In this document: one piece after another, positions 20,307 through 33,200 of the stretch
Numbering within the stretch: the first letter of the stretch is position 1
Layout: every line of letters starts with the position of its first letter
NCBI GenBank assembly: GCA_002751075.1
Contig: NAOQ01000517.1
Location: 7,828-42,098, forward strand
Reading direction: 5' to 3'
Length of the DNA: 34,271 nucleotides
Source: Ichthyophonus hoferi
Taxonomy: Eukaryota > Opisthokonta > Ichthyosporea > Ichthyophonida > Ichthyophonidae
The notes under the pieces: generated by a model
The model's input: only the letters and a program-made list of their open reading frames with translations
Databases searched by the model: none
Told to the model about the DNA's origin: nothing
Position numbers and translations under genes: made by a program

Positions 20307-23300
20307 CTAAAACCATTCTATATATCTGTACACAGCTTCATACATCGCTTCAGATATCCTCTTTCTACTGCAAGCAGTAGTAATCTCTGGAGTCATGGAG
20401 AAAGATTCTATGTCATATCTATTCTGTTACCCAAAAACAAAGTCAAATAGTAAACAAGAAAATAATTATAATCTCTTACAAAACCTTCCGTTACTTTTAC
20501 AATGAATCGCTTTTTAAAATCAATTGGCTAACTAGTCCTGCTATAATTAAAACTGAAATATTTAATATAGACAATATAGTGGTTTTGACACTGGAAAAAG
20601 CAGAGCGGAATTATGGATATATAGTGGAGAAATTATAAATATGTTTTACAATTACTAGTATCGATGTTGGTGAGTAGTTTCTAATTATAAAACCAAATAA
20701 AATTATATATTCGCATTTATGATCGTATATATATACATATGTATATAATTGTATTTATAATTATAATTAGGATTATATAAATAAATACAAAATAAATAAA
20801 TATAAACACGGCTTTGCAAATAAGATCAAATGATGGAATAAAAAAAGGAAATAAAAAGCAGAACTACAAAAACCACAGTAAATAAAAATACGTACAAATG
20901 CTCCTAAATTTATACGTACATAAATATACATACCACATCTTATCATATCATATCCTACTATTTACAAAAAAAAACAAAATGTAAAACTAAAGATAGGAGA
21001 GGGAGGTGGCGGAGGAAGAGAACATAGAAAAAAAAAATGAAAAGGAAATATCTACCAGGTGGCATAACAGCATAGTCGTCTTTGATGTGTAGTAAGTTAA
21101 CTATAGCCATCTTTCCAGCATCAGATATAGCATCCTCTACAGTATGACCCACACCTAAAGGGGAGATAGATGGATAGAATAGATATCTACACGAGCACCT
21201 GTGATTGCATTGCCGTATACACACTTATATGTATACATATACTACAAATAATAGTATATACATATATAACTTGTTTGAAGGTATATAAATAACTAAGGAG
21301 ACAAAATAATAATTAAAAGGTAAATCAAAAGTAGGTAAAGCAACGAGGTGGCAAGAAAAAAATACGCTGAATAAATACCTAGGTAGGATATAACAATATA
21401 TTAACAAGTGAGTAATACAACGGCATAAAAAAACAAATTACACACAGCTGTAGGGGAATGTGCATGGAATCCAAGTATAAAAAGCTAATAGAACATACCT
21501 TGAGCCATATTTTGGTTATTGCAAAAGGCAGCCACTAGATAGGTAGGCTGGAAGGAGGAACGGCCTGCTTCATTTACAATCCTGTATGACAGTACGTTAG
21601 TATGATGGTACAATAATATGATGGTGTGATGGTAATTTAGAATGCATGATAATGTAGTATTATGTATAATAGGTATTATAGTGTACATGTATGATAGTAT
21701 GTATGAGAGTATGTATGATATAGTAACAATCGCACTTAACTAAAGGACTAAAGAAAGGACAACTGGACGACAATGAAGTCTGTATAAACTATCCAGTAAA
21801 GCATAAGGTCACCCCACGAGTCACCAGTCACCAGTCCCTACCCCACCTTCTCAATCATTCAGTAAAATATATATATCAGCTGGTAGCACATACACAAGGG
21901 TGCCTGTTTACCTACATGCCACTCGGAACACATATCCCCTCCCTTTTTTTCTATTGAATTATAACTCTCTTTCATCTTTTCAAAAAAATTGGTTTTTATT
22001 TTAATCTCCTTCTCTCTTCATCTTTTCTCCCTCTGGGGCACGTCCTTCATCTCCACTTTCCTTATAGGTCTTTACACCTTACCCTCCTCTGGGTATAATT
22101 ATGATATTGTCTATCCATATCTCCCCCTTTTAAGAGTTACGTTACTATGAGTGTATATATGATATATGTGTGTATTTATACCTCTCTCCTATTTCTACAT
22201 CCATACAACTTACCTATATTCTGGATAAGATAATCCTTTCTCTCGACATACCTGACCGAACACTCTTCCCCCCTTTTTTATTTCCATTGTATCTTTTAAA
22301 TCGAGTCTATTAAGAATTGACACTATAGTCTCGCTTAAAAAGCCTCGAGTGACTATCAGGCCCTATAGAATGGATGTAAATATATGCCGAGTTAGTATGG
22401 GTTAGTATATAATGATGTTTTAATGCTTAGTTGTTTTTGGTGTTATATTTCTTTCATTTGCATATATATACTTATATTTATATGATCTTTTTAACTTATA
22501 AGATAAAGATTAAACAAAGAAACAACAAATAATGAATTGAAGTAAGCAAGTAAATGTAAGTACAGGAATGACAATAAAACCTAACCCTAGTCAATTAACC
22601 AACCTACCCTCTCCTGATACAAGGCACCAACTATAGCTACAAAGGCACGTGACGCAATCTCTCCTTTCTCTTTAGTCATCCTTAGATCTCGTTCTTTTTT
22701 ATATTTCTCTTCCGCTTTGGCTTTTCTAAGTTTAGGCATTGGTTCTTCCTCTATCTTAGACTGGGTGTAGATATATAGAGATGTAGAAATGAAAAATAAA
22801 TAAAGGGAGAGAGAAACAGGGGGGAGGGGGTGGGGGGCGAGGTGCAGATAAGAATGGTATACATTTTAGGTATATTTTCTAGTATCAGTTTGAATAGGAT
22901 ACTTATTATTTGTGATACAACAATCTACAAATACTAGGGCAGTAGATAAAGAGTACAGTATATACTATATTAATGATAAAAATGGAGAGATGTAACTATG
23001 TATAAAACAAATGGGTCCATCCATACACACATACATGAAAACCTAGCAAGGTCCGCACGTATACACAGATGTAAACCTATATTCTATATCCTTTCCTTGC
23101 ACTATCTACACACAAATACCTACCTTAAAACGCAAAAGTCCTCTCAACCCAAAGGCATCTGCAACCTTCAAAAATACACCGTCCCCTTGCAAACTGCGGG
23201 CTACCTCAGCCTGAATTGTATATAACATATCTGGGTAACGGACAACTAGGTACTCTTGGAGAAGAAGGTCTGTGATATACTGGCCTGTATTTGCATAAAT

Positions 23301-25399
23301 GTGAGAGGGAGGGAGAACAAAATGAAGGGATAGAAGGAAAAGAGGAGAAAGGAAGATAAGGAGGAGGGAAGAAAGGGAGATAGGGAGGAAGAAAGAAAGT
23401 GAGCAAGGAAGGACGGGATGAAGGAAGGAAGGACGGGATGAAGAAAGGGCGGTAGAGATGCGGTAGGTGGGTATGTGTGAGTGAGTTCCTATATATTCAA
23501 TTGATCCTAAAGAATACAATACCTCGTTGATTATATATATATATAACAATTTTCATTTTTGTTGTAATTGTTAAACTAGCTTATATATTTTGCTGTGAGA
23601 GAAGGAAAAGTAATGGATGTATAGAGACATAAAGATATAGAAAAGTATATTAATATCAAAGAAAAAAGTCATGAAATAAAAATTGCAAAGAAATAGTTGT
23701 GATAGAGAGTGGTAAAATTAAGATGCCATATTGTATTGTACACTATTGTATTCTAGTGGTGATAGGATGTAGCCCCTTGGTGTATGCTGTGCAATTTCTT
23801 ACTGTACCATATATGAATGTGACTTATTGTTCTTGTATATGAGTATATTATATACTTACTAAAGTGTAAATAGGCTTAGGTTAGTAAATTAGGGCGCGTA
23901 TGTATGTATGAGTGATGGTATGTATGATAGTGCGTATAATAGTATGTATGATAATATTGTATGATAGGATATATATATATGACTATATATGCAATCTTAT
24001 AAGTATATTAAACTACAAACCTACCATCTCTACAACTACATTCTTTTACCTTTTTGTATTAGTTTAATATTATTATTCACTTTGTCATAGGATTCATCAG
24101 TTAAAGCAGTCATAAGTAATTCAGAGGAAATATCTTCCCCTAGCCGTGCGGTTAAGACTCTAACCTGCGCTTCAAAACTGGGCTCTGGTATTTCCTGAAT
24201 GCGTCGTAGTATGTATTTGTGTTTGTATTTTTATGTGTATTAGTGGAGAGAGAATGTTATATACGTATGCACTTATCCAGGTACATACATAACACAGTGT
24301 ATGATTAGGAAAAGAAGTATATGTAAGTATATACATCAACACAAGTTTAATCACAAACAAAATTCATTTATATGAATGTATATATGCATGCATATATGTA
24401 TTTATCAGCAGAGATATAATGTATGTACTCCTTCCTTCCCCTATTTTGTATTATTCACAGTATAGTAGAAAAAATATCACTTCATCTCCGGTAGATGTAG
24501 ACATTAAAACACACCTGCATACAAAGTAATGTAATGTAAAGGTTATATACACTATTTCCATATAATCAATTCCTTTCACCTACGGTTAGATGTATGTCCC
24601 CTGTAATGATAATTCAATACATAGTTAATAATATTTTTATTCTTTATATAGTTATTATCTACGCTCACCTCTGGTTGCTCCTTTGGCGGTTGCTTAGGTC
24701 TTGTTGATATTTTTTCAACCCCTTCCACACCAAACGCATAGGCCGGCTGTTTTGCAGCATAACAACGAGCTACGAAGCACAGAGGAGCTATATATGTTTA
24801 GAAAAGAATTAAGAAATATTTAGTTAGTTGTCATATATTGAGATGCAATAGGTGCTATTATAATAGCAGAAATATGGCAAGCCAGGAAGAATCAGCTGGA
24901 TTCAAGACCACATTATATAATCATATATAAATATTATCTGAAGAATAGGTTGGATAGGGGTGAGATTTGGTTTGGTTTTTATAAAAAATTATTTTGAGGT
25001 TGAGTAAGGAAAGGTGTGTTGTCCAAATAACCATATTGCAAGATATTAATCAGGAAGTAATTAATTATTCATAAACATAATTATATATTAATGGATGACT
25101 TAGTGGGACGTGAAAGGACTTTTGTAATTACATGTATGTAGATGTAGTCATGTTATTTTATGAATGTTCATGCGCTTTTTGGTATTAGTTGACTTGAAAA
25201 TGGATGTCTACCAGGAAGGTTGGATAGGGCTAAATACGTTTCTGCAGGGGTGCTGCCCTATATATACATATTCTTTTAAATTTGCTACTGATTTGTGCTT
25301 GCTAGTTTTGTCTTATGTTTTATTTATAGAGGAGCACATACCCGCAGATGTGCGACACGCAAGTGCTAAAGCGGACCGGGTTTGCAATAGCCTAAACAT
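20307..25399 (-). CDS. MRPL44: Mitochondrial large ribosomal subunit protein mL44, 9 exons
   Basis: Exons in transcript order: 25399-25342, 24787-24669, 24194-24050, 23284-23124, 22760-22608, 22362-22214, 21581-21499, 21154-21056, 20386-20307. They total 1047 bases (348 residues plus TAG). All introns (245-765 bases) are GT-AG and phases agree. In-frame stops precede the ATG. Residues 1-35 look like a mitochondrial presequence (MFRLLQTRSALALACRTSA). An RNase III-like domain spans about 75-235, with ALTDESY and AFVAIVGALYQERG. The catalytic NERLEFLGD signature reads NIKLIQKGQ, so it is non-catalytic, as in known mL44. A dsRNA-binding-like domain (262-312) starts RIVNEAGRSSFQPTYLV. Known role: binds rRNA near the mitoribosome exit region. 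The weakest calls are the last exon and the sixth donor: an earlier GTATGT at 22251 would break the frame, whereas GTAAGT at 22213 restores it and adds a family-conserved helix. Confidence 0.92.
23295..23460. repeat. Purine-rich (GGAA/GAAGG) tract in an mL44 intron
   Basis: The plus strand is almost entirely purine for about 165 bases. In the mL44 transcript this is a long pyrimidine tract ending just upstream of the acceptor for exon 4 (23285), so it may strengthen that splice site. The minus-strand 147-codon open frame here is only the low-complexity Leu/Ser/Pro reading of the tract, running into the real exon. Confidence 0.85.
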
Positions 25400-27179
25400 T
25401 TTCTTTTACTAGTTGCATATAAATATATGTATATGTAAATATACTTTGATGTAGGAATGCAAGTGATAAGACGATACTAGTATAAATAAGCGCGTATAGA
25501 AATAGTGTGGTGATTTGGAATTGCTGTATGACGTCTTTGATATTATTTGGACCACTCACAGTATTTTGTTGTATTTTTAACACTGGGTTTAGATCTTCAC
25601 GGCAAATAATATGCCGTAAGAAATCTAAACAGAAGATATAAGTGTTCCTATTGGTTAGATAAAATTTATTCCATCATTGTTTATTCAAATGGTATGCGAT
25701 CGCTACTTGACATTTAGATCCGTTGATTCTTGTAAAAATGTTAATCTACAAAATATTATATATTTAGTCAGTCATATATCAGCATAAAAAGAAATACTTA
25801 CATTTTTTGATATTATTTATTTCAAAAATATCATTATTTGCTGCCATGTGAGCCAAAGCTTGAAACCAAAATGGCAAGAGCTTTCATAGTTAGGCCCTAG
25901 TCATCTAATCAAATACTAGTCGAATATTAATCGATGTATTTTATTCTTTATATTAAGTTTGTGTGCTGATATATCAATATAGGACCAACAAGACAAACGA
26001 CACACATGTGGTATTATTTTGCCTTTATCAATATGATTATAACAAAAAAAAAAAAAAAAATAGAGTTCCACCCAACATTTTCTGCTCTGACATATTATAG
26101 TATTTCAGCTTGTTTTGATGTCAATCAAAGCATAATTTTACCAGAAAATTACCAGAAAATGATACGTATTTAAGAACATGGTATACCTTTTTGAACCTGC
26201 ATAAAAATTGAAATTGCTCCCAGACTAGTATATAAAGCATGAACCAAAAATAATATTTTTTGGTTTATCACAATTTTAATATCTTTCCTTGAGTTACATG
26301 TATCAGGACCATTAGTATTTAAAATGATCGTCGGTAACTACCACAACTATTTCTATGAAAACCTTTCTCAAAAAATAATTAAATGTTTTTTTTTTTATTC
26401 AGTATAAAAGCAGAAGTTTTCTCAGGCAATCATGGTGCCTACTAGTTCTTTGACGTTTTTAACTTTGATTAATTAAATAGGAATTAAGCTCCATTTCATA
26501 TCACCTTACGTAAATGATTTAGTGTTTCAATTAATGTTAAAAGCCAGACACCTTTACAAGATAATGTATATATATATATTGTAGAATAGCTGTTGAATAT
26601 TAACATTTTATTAATTGCTTTTTGCAATAATGCTTTATATTATATATGTTTTTAAAATAAATATATGTCCTTTATCTCTATAGAAAATCTCGATGTTTGT
26701 TATAACAAGACTTTTTATGATCAGCCAAACGTTTATTATATGTATAATATGGTATACATGCACAGTGACTAAATAAAATTGATTCATTTTATTTATTTCC
26801 ATTTTATTAAAAATAAATCCTAGTCGCTAAGTACTGCTTATAATGCCAATAATCGATAATAACAAAGTCTCCTAAAAACATAAAGAATCATATTCTTTCA
26901 AATAAGAACATCTAAAGTAAAATCATAAATCATATATACAAGCAGTGTAATAATGCTCTGCACCCCGGCTTCTTTTTGCTTAATGTCATACATAATGAAG
27001 ACTGTTCGAGTAAGCCTCTGTGAATTAATCACGCTAGGCCTTTGCGTTTACATAACACATTTAATATATTGAGTAGTGTTAGAACCCAATTGCTCAACAG
27101 AGTTGTTACAGCTTATTTATTTATGTTGCACAACAATTAACTGCAAATTAACACATGGTTTGGCCGACGTTCTGATAAA
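25400..27179. other. Intergenic stretch upstream of mL44 with no gene seen
   Basis: This includes the minus-strand promoter region of mL44. A poly(A) run occupies 26044-26060. A TATA-like GTATAAAAGCAG precedes a short ATG frame near 26432 that stops after 14 codons. Nothing else is supportable. Confidence 0.6.
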
Positions 27180-27540
27180 AAAACGGATCATGAAATAGTC
27201 AGTCTGATATTAGTTAATAGCATAACTTTCTTAAACAGGATAAATTGATTTGTCAATACATAGATGCAAGCACAAATATTAAGGAATTAGCTAACGAAAC
27301 ATCTAAATGAGGATCCAATAGTATAAACTTTTATTGAGATAACATTAAATAATTTTACTGGGCCTCAGTGATCATCTATGAATCGTATTAGCCAATAAGG
27401 ATCTTTACAATTGGTCCCACTTATATTAATGAATACGGCTATGCGGATGTTATTTTTTGGTTAACATGTGCAATAAACAATGGTCAGGAAAAGATTAAAA
27501 AAACAAAAACAACTAATAGTAAACATTGTCCTTGTTTGTC
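27180..27540 (+). repeat. Interspersed repeat, copy B
   Basis: It aligns with copy A (7150-7475) over most of its length and with copy C (3560-3835) at its right end, where AACAACTAATA-TAAACAT is shared. Orientation is the same for all three. No ORF or terminal repeats were identified. Confidence 0.7.
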
Positions 27541-27761
27541 GATATTACTGTTTAATTTATGTTCCTTACGTTTTTTTTTTGTATTATGTCTACAGTTGTT
27601 AACGAAGGTGAAGTATATAATCCAAATACTTTACTAAAAGGGTAACTAGTTGAGTATGGCATTGATTTTTCTGATAGTAATACTTTGACTATATACACAA
27701 AACCACAATTACATTACAGTCATTATATATACAATACATAGCCAAGTAAGAAGCTAAAGGC

Positions 27762-27846
27762 ATCTATTAATCAATGAAGAGAAATTCAAGAGCAGCTATC
27801 TAGAGCCTTAGACTGTTCTTTACCGGAGGACAACAGCCAGATATAA
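27762..27846 (+). pseudogene. Short coding-like relic, family unknown
   Basis: A plus-strand frame encodes REIQEQLSRALDCSLPEDNS, charged and helix-like and unlike random AT-rich translation. It is followed by a stop and lies near the end of repeat copy B. Too short to assign. Confidence 0.2.
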
Positions 27847-30295
27847 CTCAGTACAACAGATACTAGTTTTATTTTCAGTAAGTAGAATAATTATTCATGC
27901 TATGTACAACATAAAAGCACGCAATTTTGACTTTTGTGCATTCTAGTTACACCAAATAAAATTTATACTAATAAAATTTGGCTGTTTACAATTATTTATG
28001 ATAAATGGGTATTACCAAAATCATCATAGCCTAAAACCCAGTGATAGATCAGATATATATGTTAACATTTAATACTATTTACAGCTTAAATGTATTGATA
28101 TAGTTTAAAACAATCTTAAATATTTCATGAACAATATTTAACACGTTACATATTACATCTTATTATTTTATGCAGAACAGGAATTTTTTCTTTCCCATTT
28201 AAATTAGTATTCTTTACATATAAGCCTATACTCTATAAGGATACCCAAATAAACAAAGAGGCATAATTCATTGATATATATATGACCTGTATATAATACA
28301 GCTAATAGGGGTTATTATATTCCTAGTAATGTTTTAAAGACTGAGAACAGTTATAGTCTGTACATAAATAATCCACAGTTATAAACTCAGCTTAGCCTAT
28401 TTTATTAAGATAAGAATATTAACATTTTGAAGCACTTATTTTTATTATAGTATTCATAAAGACATTGAAAACCTTATTAATAAATAATTTCACTAATAAA
28501 ACATAAATATTTATTCATATCTATAAAATATATTTCTAGATTATTTTGGGTAATATTAATTACATACTATATCATTATTATAAGTTATATGTTTACGTTC
28601 AAATGAGGCCACCAGACTAGTTCAATTACTTTACTAACCATGATGCAATACGTATTATTTAAACGTGTATGTTTTTAAATAGTACAGTAACGTCGCACAT
28701 AAAAGCCAATATAGTGAATGACTACGCCTAATTTTGTTATATTACAATAACTTATTACAAAAAATATTTTTGAAACAGATTGTTAACAAAGGTATGTAAT
28801 TTCAATGAGGTGAAGGAATTGGCCCAAATAATAATACTTAAGATAATATCATGGTTTATTAAAATGTAAAAAATAAGTTAAACTAAATGGGCTATCAATG
28901 AACAAAAAATAAGCAGGAATCAATTACTTTATAAATATCAAAATCTTCGTTGAATCTAATAGAAAACTGGATATAGATAATACCTAGGCAAATTTCAGGT
29001 AATTGCATATGCCTGCGAATGTGCTAATACACATAAGTCAAATAACAGATATAACTATAATTTAAGCACTATAGATACTTATATATACTTGATACATAGG
29101 GTATAAATTACTCATTCGTGACTGGTTAAGCATGTACTGGCAATTAAAAATGCGTTACAATTTACATCATAGGAAGGTAAAAAGTGAGTTCAAATATAAA
29201 TGTGCTTATAGTAAACAATAGATGGTCATTATAACAATGTTAAATTTTAGATCAATTGAAGATGAGCCAATAAGTCAATCACTATTGTCAGAAAAGAAAA
29301 GTTAAGGTTACACAACTAACCAAACTTATATATACTCAACAAAGACATATAATTTGAAAACTATAATTAGTTGTCAAATGTGCAATAATTTCTGTTAAAC
29401 ATGTAATCTTTCGTGGTTCATATACAACAATAGTTTATTAAAATCTTTTTATGTGCCCAGGGAACCATTTAGTTTTTATTGAGGTTCAAATAGATTAAAA
29501 TCATGTATGATCAGGCAAAATCCTATTAGTACACTATTCACAAGTCAAATCCCAGTATCATAACTTATGCAACCAACCAGCAACGATTACTTGATGCAAA
29601 TATGTATATGTGCACTCTAATATATTTTTAGATCCAATATTATCCTTACCCATCCGCTATCTGTTAGGACTAAGAATTAGGATAACCCTATAACACTAAC
29701 ATAATGTAACATAATCTAACATACTATTATAATATGTTAGATTATATTGTACTACATTATATTACATTATATCATGTTACATCACATTTCAACATAACAT
29801 ACCATAACATAACGCAGCATTATATTCTATTATATTATATTGTCTTGCATACTATCATATACTTAAATCCGTTTAGATACCCTGGGTGCAAACGGTTTTT
29901 GTTGTAGTTATTTATTTATCTACTTCACTGATTTTGCTTCCATATTTTTTTTTTAAAATAGGCATCTATAAGTTTTGGTCAATTACTTTTTTTATAGAAA
30001 ATATGGTTCATCTTAGTATGCCCTGAAGCCTCTTGTTATTCCGGTGAAAACTCGGTTTGTTCTCATCTGCAAATTAAATTAGCAATCGTAAATATGTGAT
30101 TGTTGATCAAAAACGTGACCCGTCGTCTTTTAGGCCAATAATATTATGGATTAATACTAATCTCTAATTAATTTTGAAAATCACAAAAGTATTTACTAGA
30201 CGAATAAGTAAATAAAGGGGTGGGCTAGTGTATAGCAAGCGTGTATAGTTATCTATACTGCACTTCCCCGACTGACCGACAGGGATATATTGAGC
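27847..30295. other. AT-rich intergenic stretch upstream of the importin gene
   Basis: No gene is seen. It contains a low-complexity ATTATA/TAACAT tract (29690-29860). The final 60 bases before 30296 become GC-richer, as expected for a 5' untranslated region or core promoter, but no defined element is recognised. Confidence 0.6.
29690..29860. repeat. ATTATA/AACAT-rich low-complexity tract with a perfect hairpin
   Basis: Degenerate units of TTACATTATA and TAACATA run for about 170 bases. Within them, 29711-29723 (ATAATCTAACATA) and 29733-29745 are a perfect 13-base inverted repeat around a 9-base loop. Confidence 0.85.
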
Positions 30296-33200
30296 ATGGA
30301 TGCTTCATCTTTTGAAGCACTGCTGTTGCAGTTGAACAGCCCCATGGCTGATAAACGTGGGGAGGCAGAAATTCAGTTGGCCCAGCTACGACAGAACCCC
30401 GATACTCTGTTGCAGTTAATGGTCAATGCCTTGCTTCTTGCCCAGGATCCTCTAGTAGGTGGAAGAGAGGGCATGTGTGCATACGTAGATACATATACGT
30501 ATATGTATGTATTGTGTCGTGTAACATTTGAGTGAAACAAGTAGAATGTATATCAATCTTTATTATACGGATGTTCCGACTGGGAGTTTGGTGTATAGGA
30601 TATCAAAGTATTAATCTAACATTATTAATCTAATAAATAGTAAAGGATATCCGACCACACAATGAGAGTGAGACAAGAGGATTTTCACTAGAATTTATGG
30701 TCCAGAAAGGAGAAGACATAGATAAATAACATAACAAGAGAGAGAAATCAGAAAGAAAGAAGGAAGGGAGTGGGGAAGAGAGGAGGGGGGGAAGGAAGAG
30801 AGGGAGGGAGGGAGGGAGGATGTGGAGTGTAGGCCTGGTAGAAGGATAAAAAGAGAGTGAAATAAAAATAAAAAATTGCCTAAGAAGGGCGAGAATGTGT
30901 GTCAATGGAGGAGCTTGATCTATAAATAACGGGTATGCACATATAAGTAGAGTGTGTCTATATATTATATAATGATAGAGTTTATACATATTTGAAATTT
31001 ACCATTTACTAACCCACCCACCTCCCCCTGCCCTTCCTTCCCACACCCAGGTCAAGGAGTGTGCCTGTGTTTACTTTCGCCGAGTATTCCTATGTTATCC
31101 GGACAGTGAGCCACTTCTGTGGACCGTCGTATCTGAGGTCTTTATATTTTTATTTCTCCCTTTCCACTCTTTATTTCTCGTTTTGCCTCTCCCTCTACTT
31201 ATATATTCTTTATTATCTCTACATATCTACTTTTAATCTATTTCACCAGGAAGTGTTTTTGCAGACACTATACACTTAGTGGTAGATTAATCTAAATTGG
31301 TCTTATATTGACAAAAATTATTATCAAAATTTTAATTTGAATGGTAATTTTACTAGAAGTTTTAATAGTATTTTTAATGGTAAATTTAATAGTGGTTTTA
31401 ATAGTAATCTTAAGAGTGGCTTTAAGAATGGTTTTAATAGTAGTTTTAATGGTAGTCTTAATAGTGGTTTTAATAGTGGTTTTAATCGTACTTTTAATGG
31501 TAATTTTAATAGTAGTTTTAATAGTAGTATTAATAGTGGTTTTAATAGTGGTTTTAATGAGTGATTTTAACAGGCCTCCGGGATTTAATTAGGGTATTTG
31601 TTTACATAGTGGTCTGTATATTTATGGTGTTATTCCACTTATCACTGGAAAGGCTATAATGAATCAATACCTACTAACACGTTTCATGCAGTGAGTTAAA
31701 TAATTATACCGTGATCATATGCCTGTATCTATATAGGCATATGCATATACATACACAAGTTTACTCCAACTATACACAGAGATATGTGCGTATGCATAGA
31801 CATCCATAAATACACCTATGCACCTGTATATCTCACATTCCCCTCTTACATACCCATATGTATATGCATGAATGTGACAGAGAGGAGGGTATTGCATGTA
31901 AGTTATATATATATATTATCCACTATATCCCTATATCCCAAACCATACCATATGGTTGTGTATAGACAACATGCCTATACCAATACTCTCTCTTTATCTG
32001 TATTATTTAAATCAAATAAATATATCTCTCTGCAATTCTCTCTTCTCCCCTCTGTTTTCTTTTTATCTCTTATTTCCTTCCTTCTTTCTCTGCTACAGTC
32101 TCTTGTCCTCCCTACTCTTTATCTTCCACCGTGTTTCTATCCATAACCATTTCCTTATTTAATATATTTAATATCACCTTCTTCTTTTAGAGTATTAGAG
32201 CTAGTGCCCAATATATGCTCCTAGAGGCCTTGCAGACTGAACAGCAACCGTCAATCAGGAGAAAGATCTGCCACTGTGTGTCCACTATTGCGAAAAGTAC
32301 GTCTTATTTCTCCTAATTTTAATTTTAAATTTTATTCTAATCTTAAAGAATAACGCGCAGTACCAAAAATAGCTTGTAGTAGCAAGGCCATAGATTATAA
32401 GGGTATTTTAGGTTTGAAAAGTTTCCAATGGCTATGCAGCTCTAAACGATCCCTCTTTATCTACTGATATTATCCTGATACTCAAGCATATTTTCTTGGT
32501 ATATCGAGGTTTCTTATGTAGTAATGTTAGGGTAGTAGTTCTTTGGGCCATAATGCCACACTGTGCCATAATTATGCTTATGATTACAGGTATTACTATA
32601 GCCAATCAGTTAGCCGATTGGTTTATAGGGTTAATGAGTGTATCTAATTTTTATATAAGGACTATTTATATATTTACATTGATCTATATTCTTCCTCCAA
32701 TCAGTTCTAGGCGATCCTCTTTCAGAGAAGTGGCCGGAACTACTCCCTACCCTGTTCCAATTGGTCCTTACACCTGAGGGACCACAACAAGCCAATGCCT
32801 GGGTGGTTGCCTTAGAGCTATTGGGTGCCCTGCCTACCATATTTGGTGATAATCTGCAAAAATATGCGGAGATGATCCACAGTCTGATGACCAAGGCCAT
32901 GACGTCAGTGCTCGTGAGCCCCTTGGTATGTGATAGGAAGGAATAGTTGGGGATGTGTATGTGTATTTGTATGCGCATTCGTATGTATATGCGTATATGA
33001 GTGTGTATATACATGCGGATGTTTATATTATGTGTAGGCATATATGTGTGCATTGTTTATTGCATCTCTGATCTCATTCTCTCATTCTCTCTAGCTTTAA
33101 GGGTTATTTTTTTAGAAGTAATGTATGAACAATTGTGCAAATTATATATATACAGATATACACGGAATGTATTTTCTCAGTTGAAGCCTTCATATATATA

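Noticed and set aside
20958-21053. Read-through C-terminus of mL44 beyond the donor at 21055
   Set aside because: It gives a Phe/Leu-rich low-complexity tail. Splicing to 20307-20386 gives a phase-consistent, charged and plausible C-terminus.
21912-21950. Candidate extra mL44 mini-exon between exons 6 and 7
   Set aside because: It has acceptor- and donor-like ends, but its phase does not fit either neighbour, and extending exon 6 to 22214 removes the need for it.
25164-25412. Plus-strand 82-codon ORF opposite mL44 exon 1
   Set aside because: The minus strand carries an ATG, a mitochondrial presequence and a phase-correct donor at the same place, so the plus frame is a shadow.
26995-27072. 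Plus-strand ORF starting MKTVRVSLCELITLG, signal-peptide-like
   Set aside because: Only 25 codons with an immediate stop and no phase-compatible downstream exon; a hydrophobic stretch is common by chance in T-rich DNA.
27590-28800. Two similar TTGTTAAC-AAGGT words after acceptor-like ACAG (27598 and 28781)
   Set aside because: The shared word is only about 14 bases and the flanks do not align, so chance in AT-rich DNA is adequate.
30630-30989. Minus-strand 119-codon Pro/Leu/Ser ORF in importin intron 1
   Set aside because: It is the translation of a purine-rich simple tract lying within an intron of a well-supported gene.
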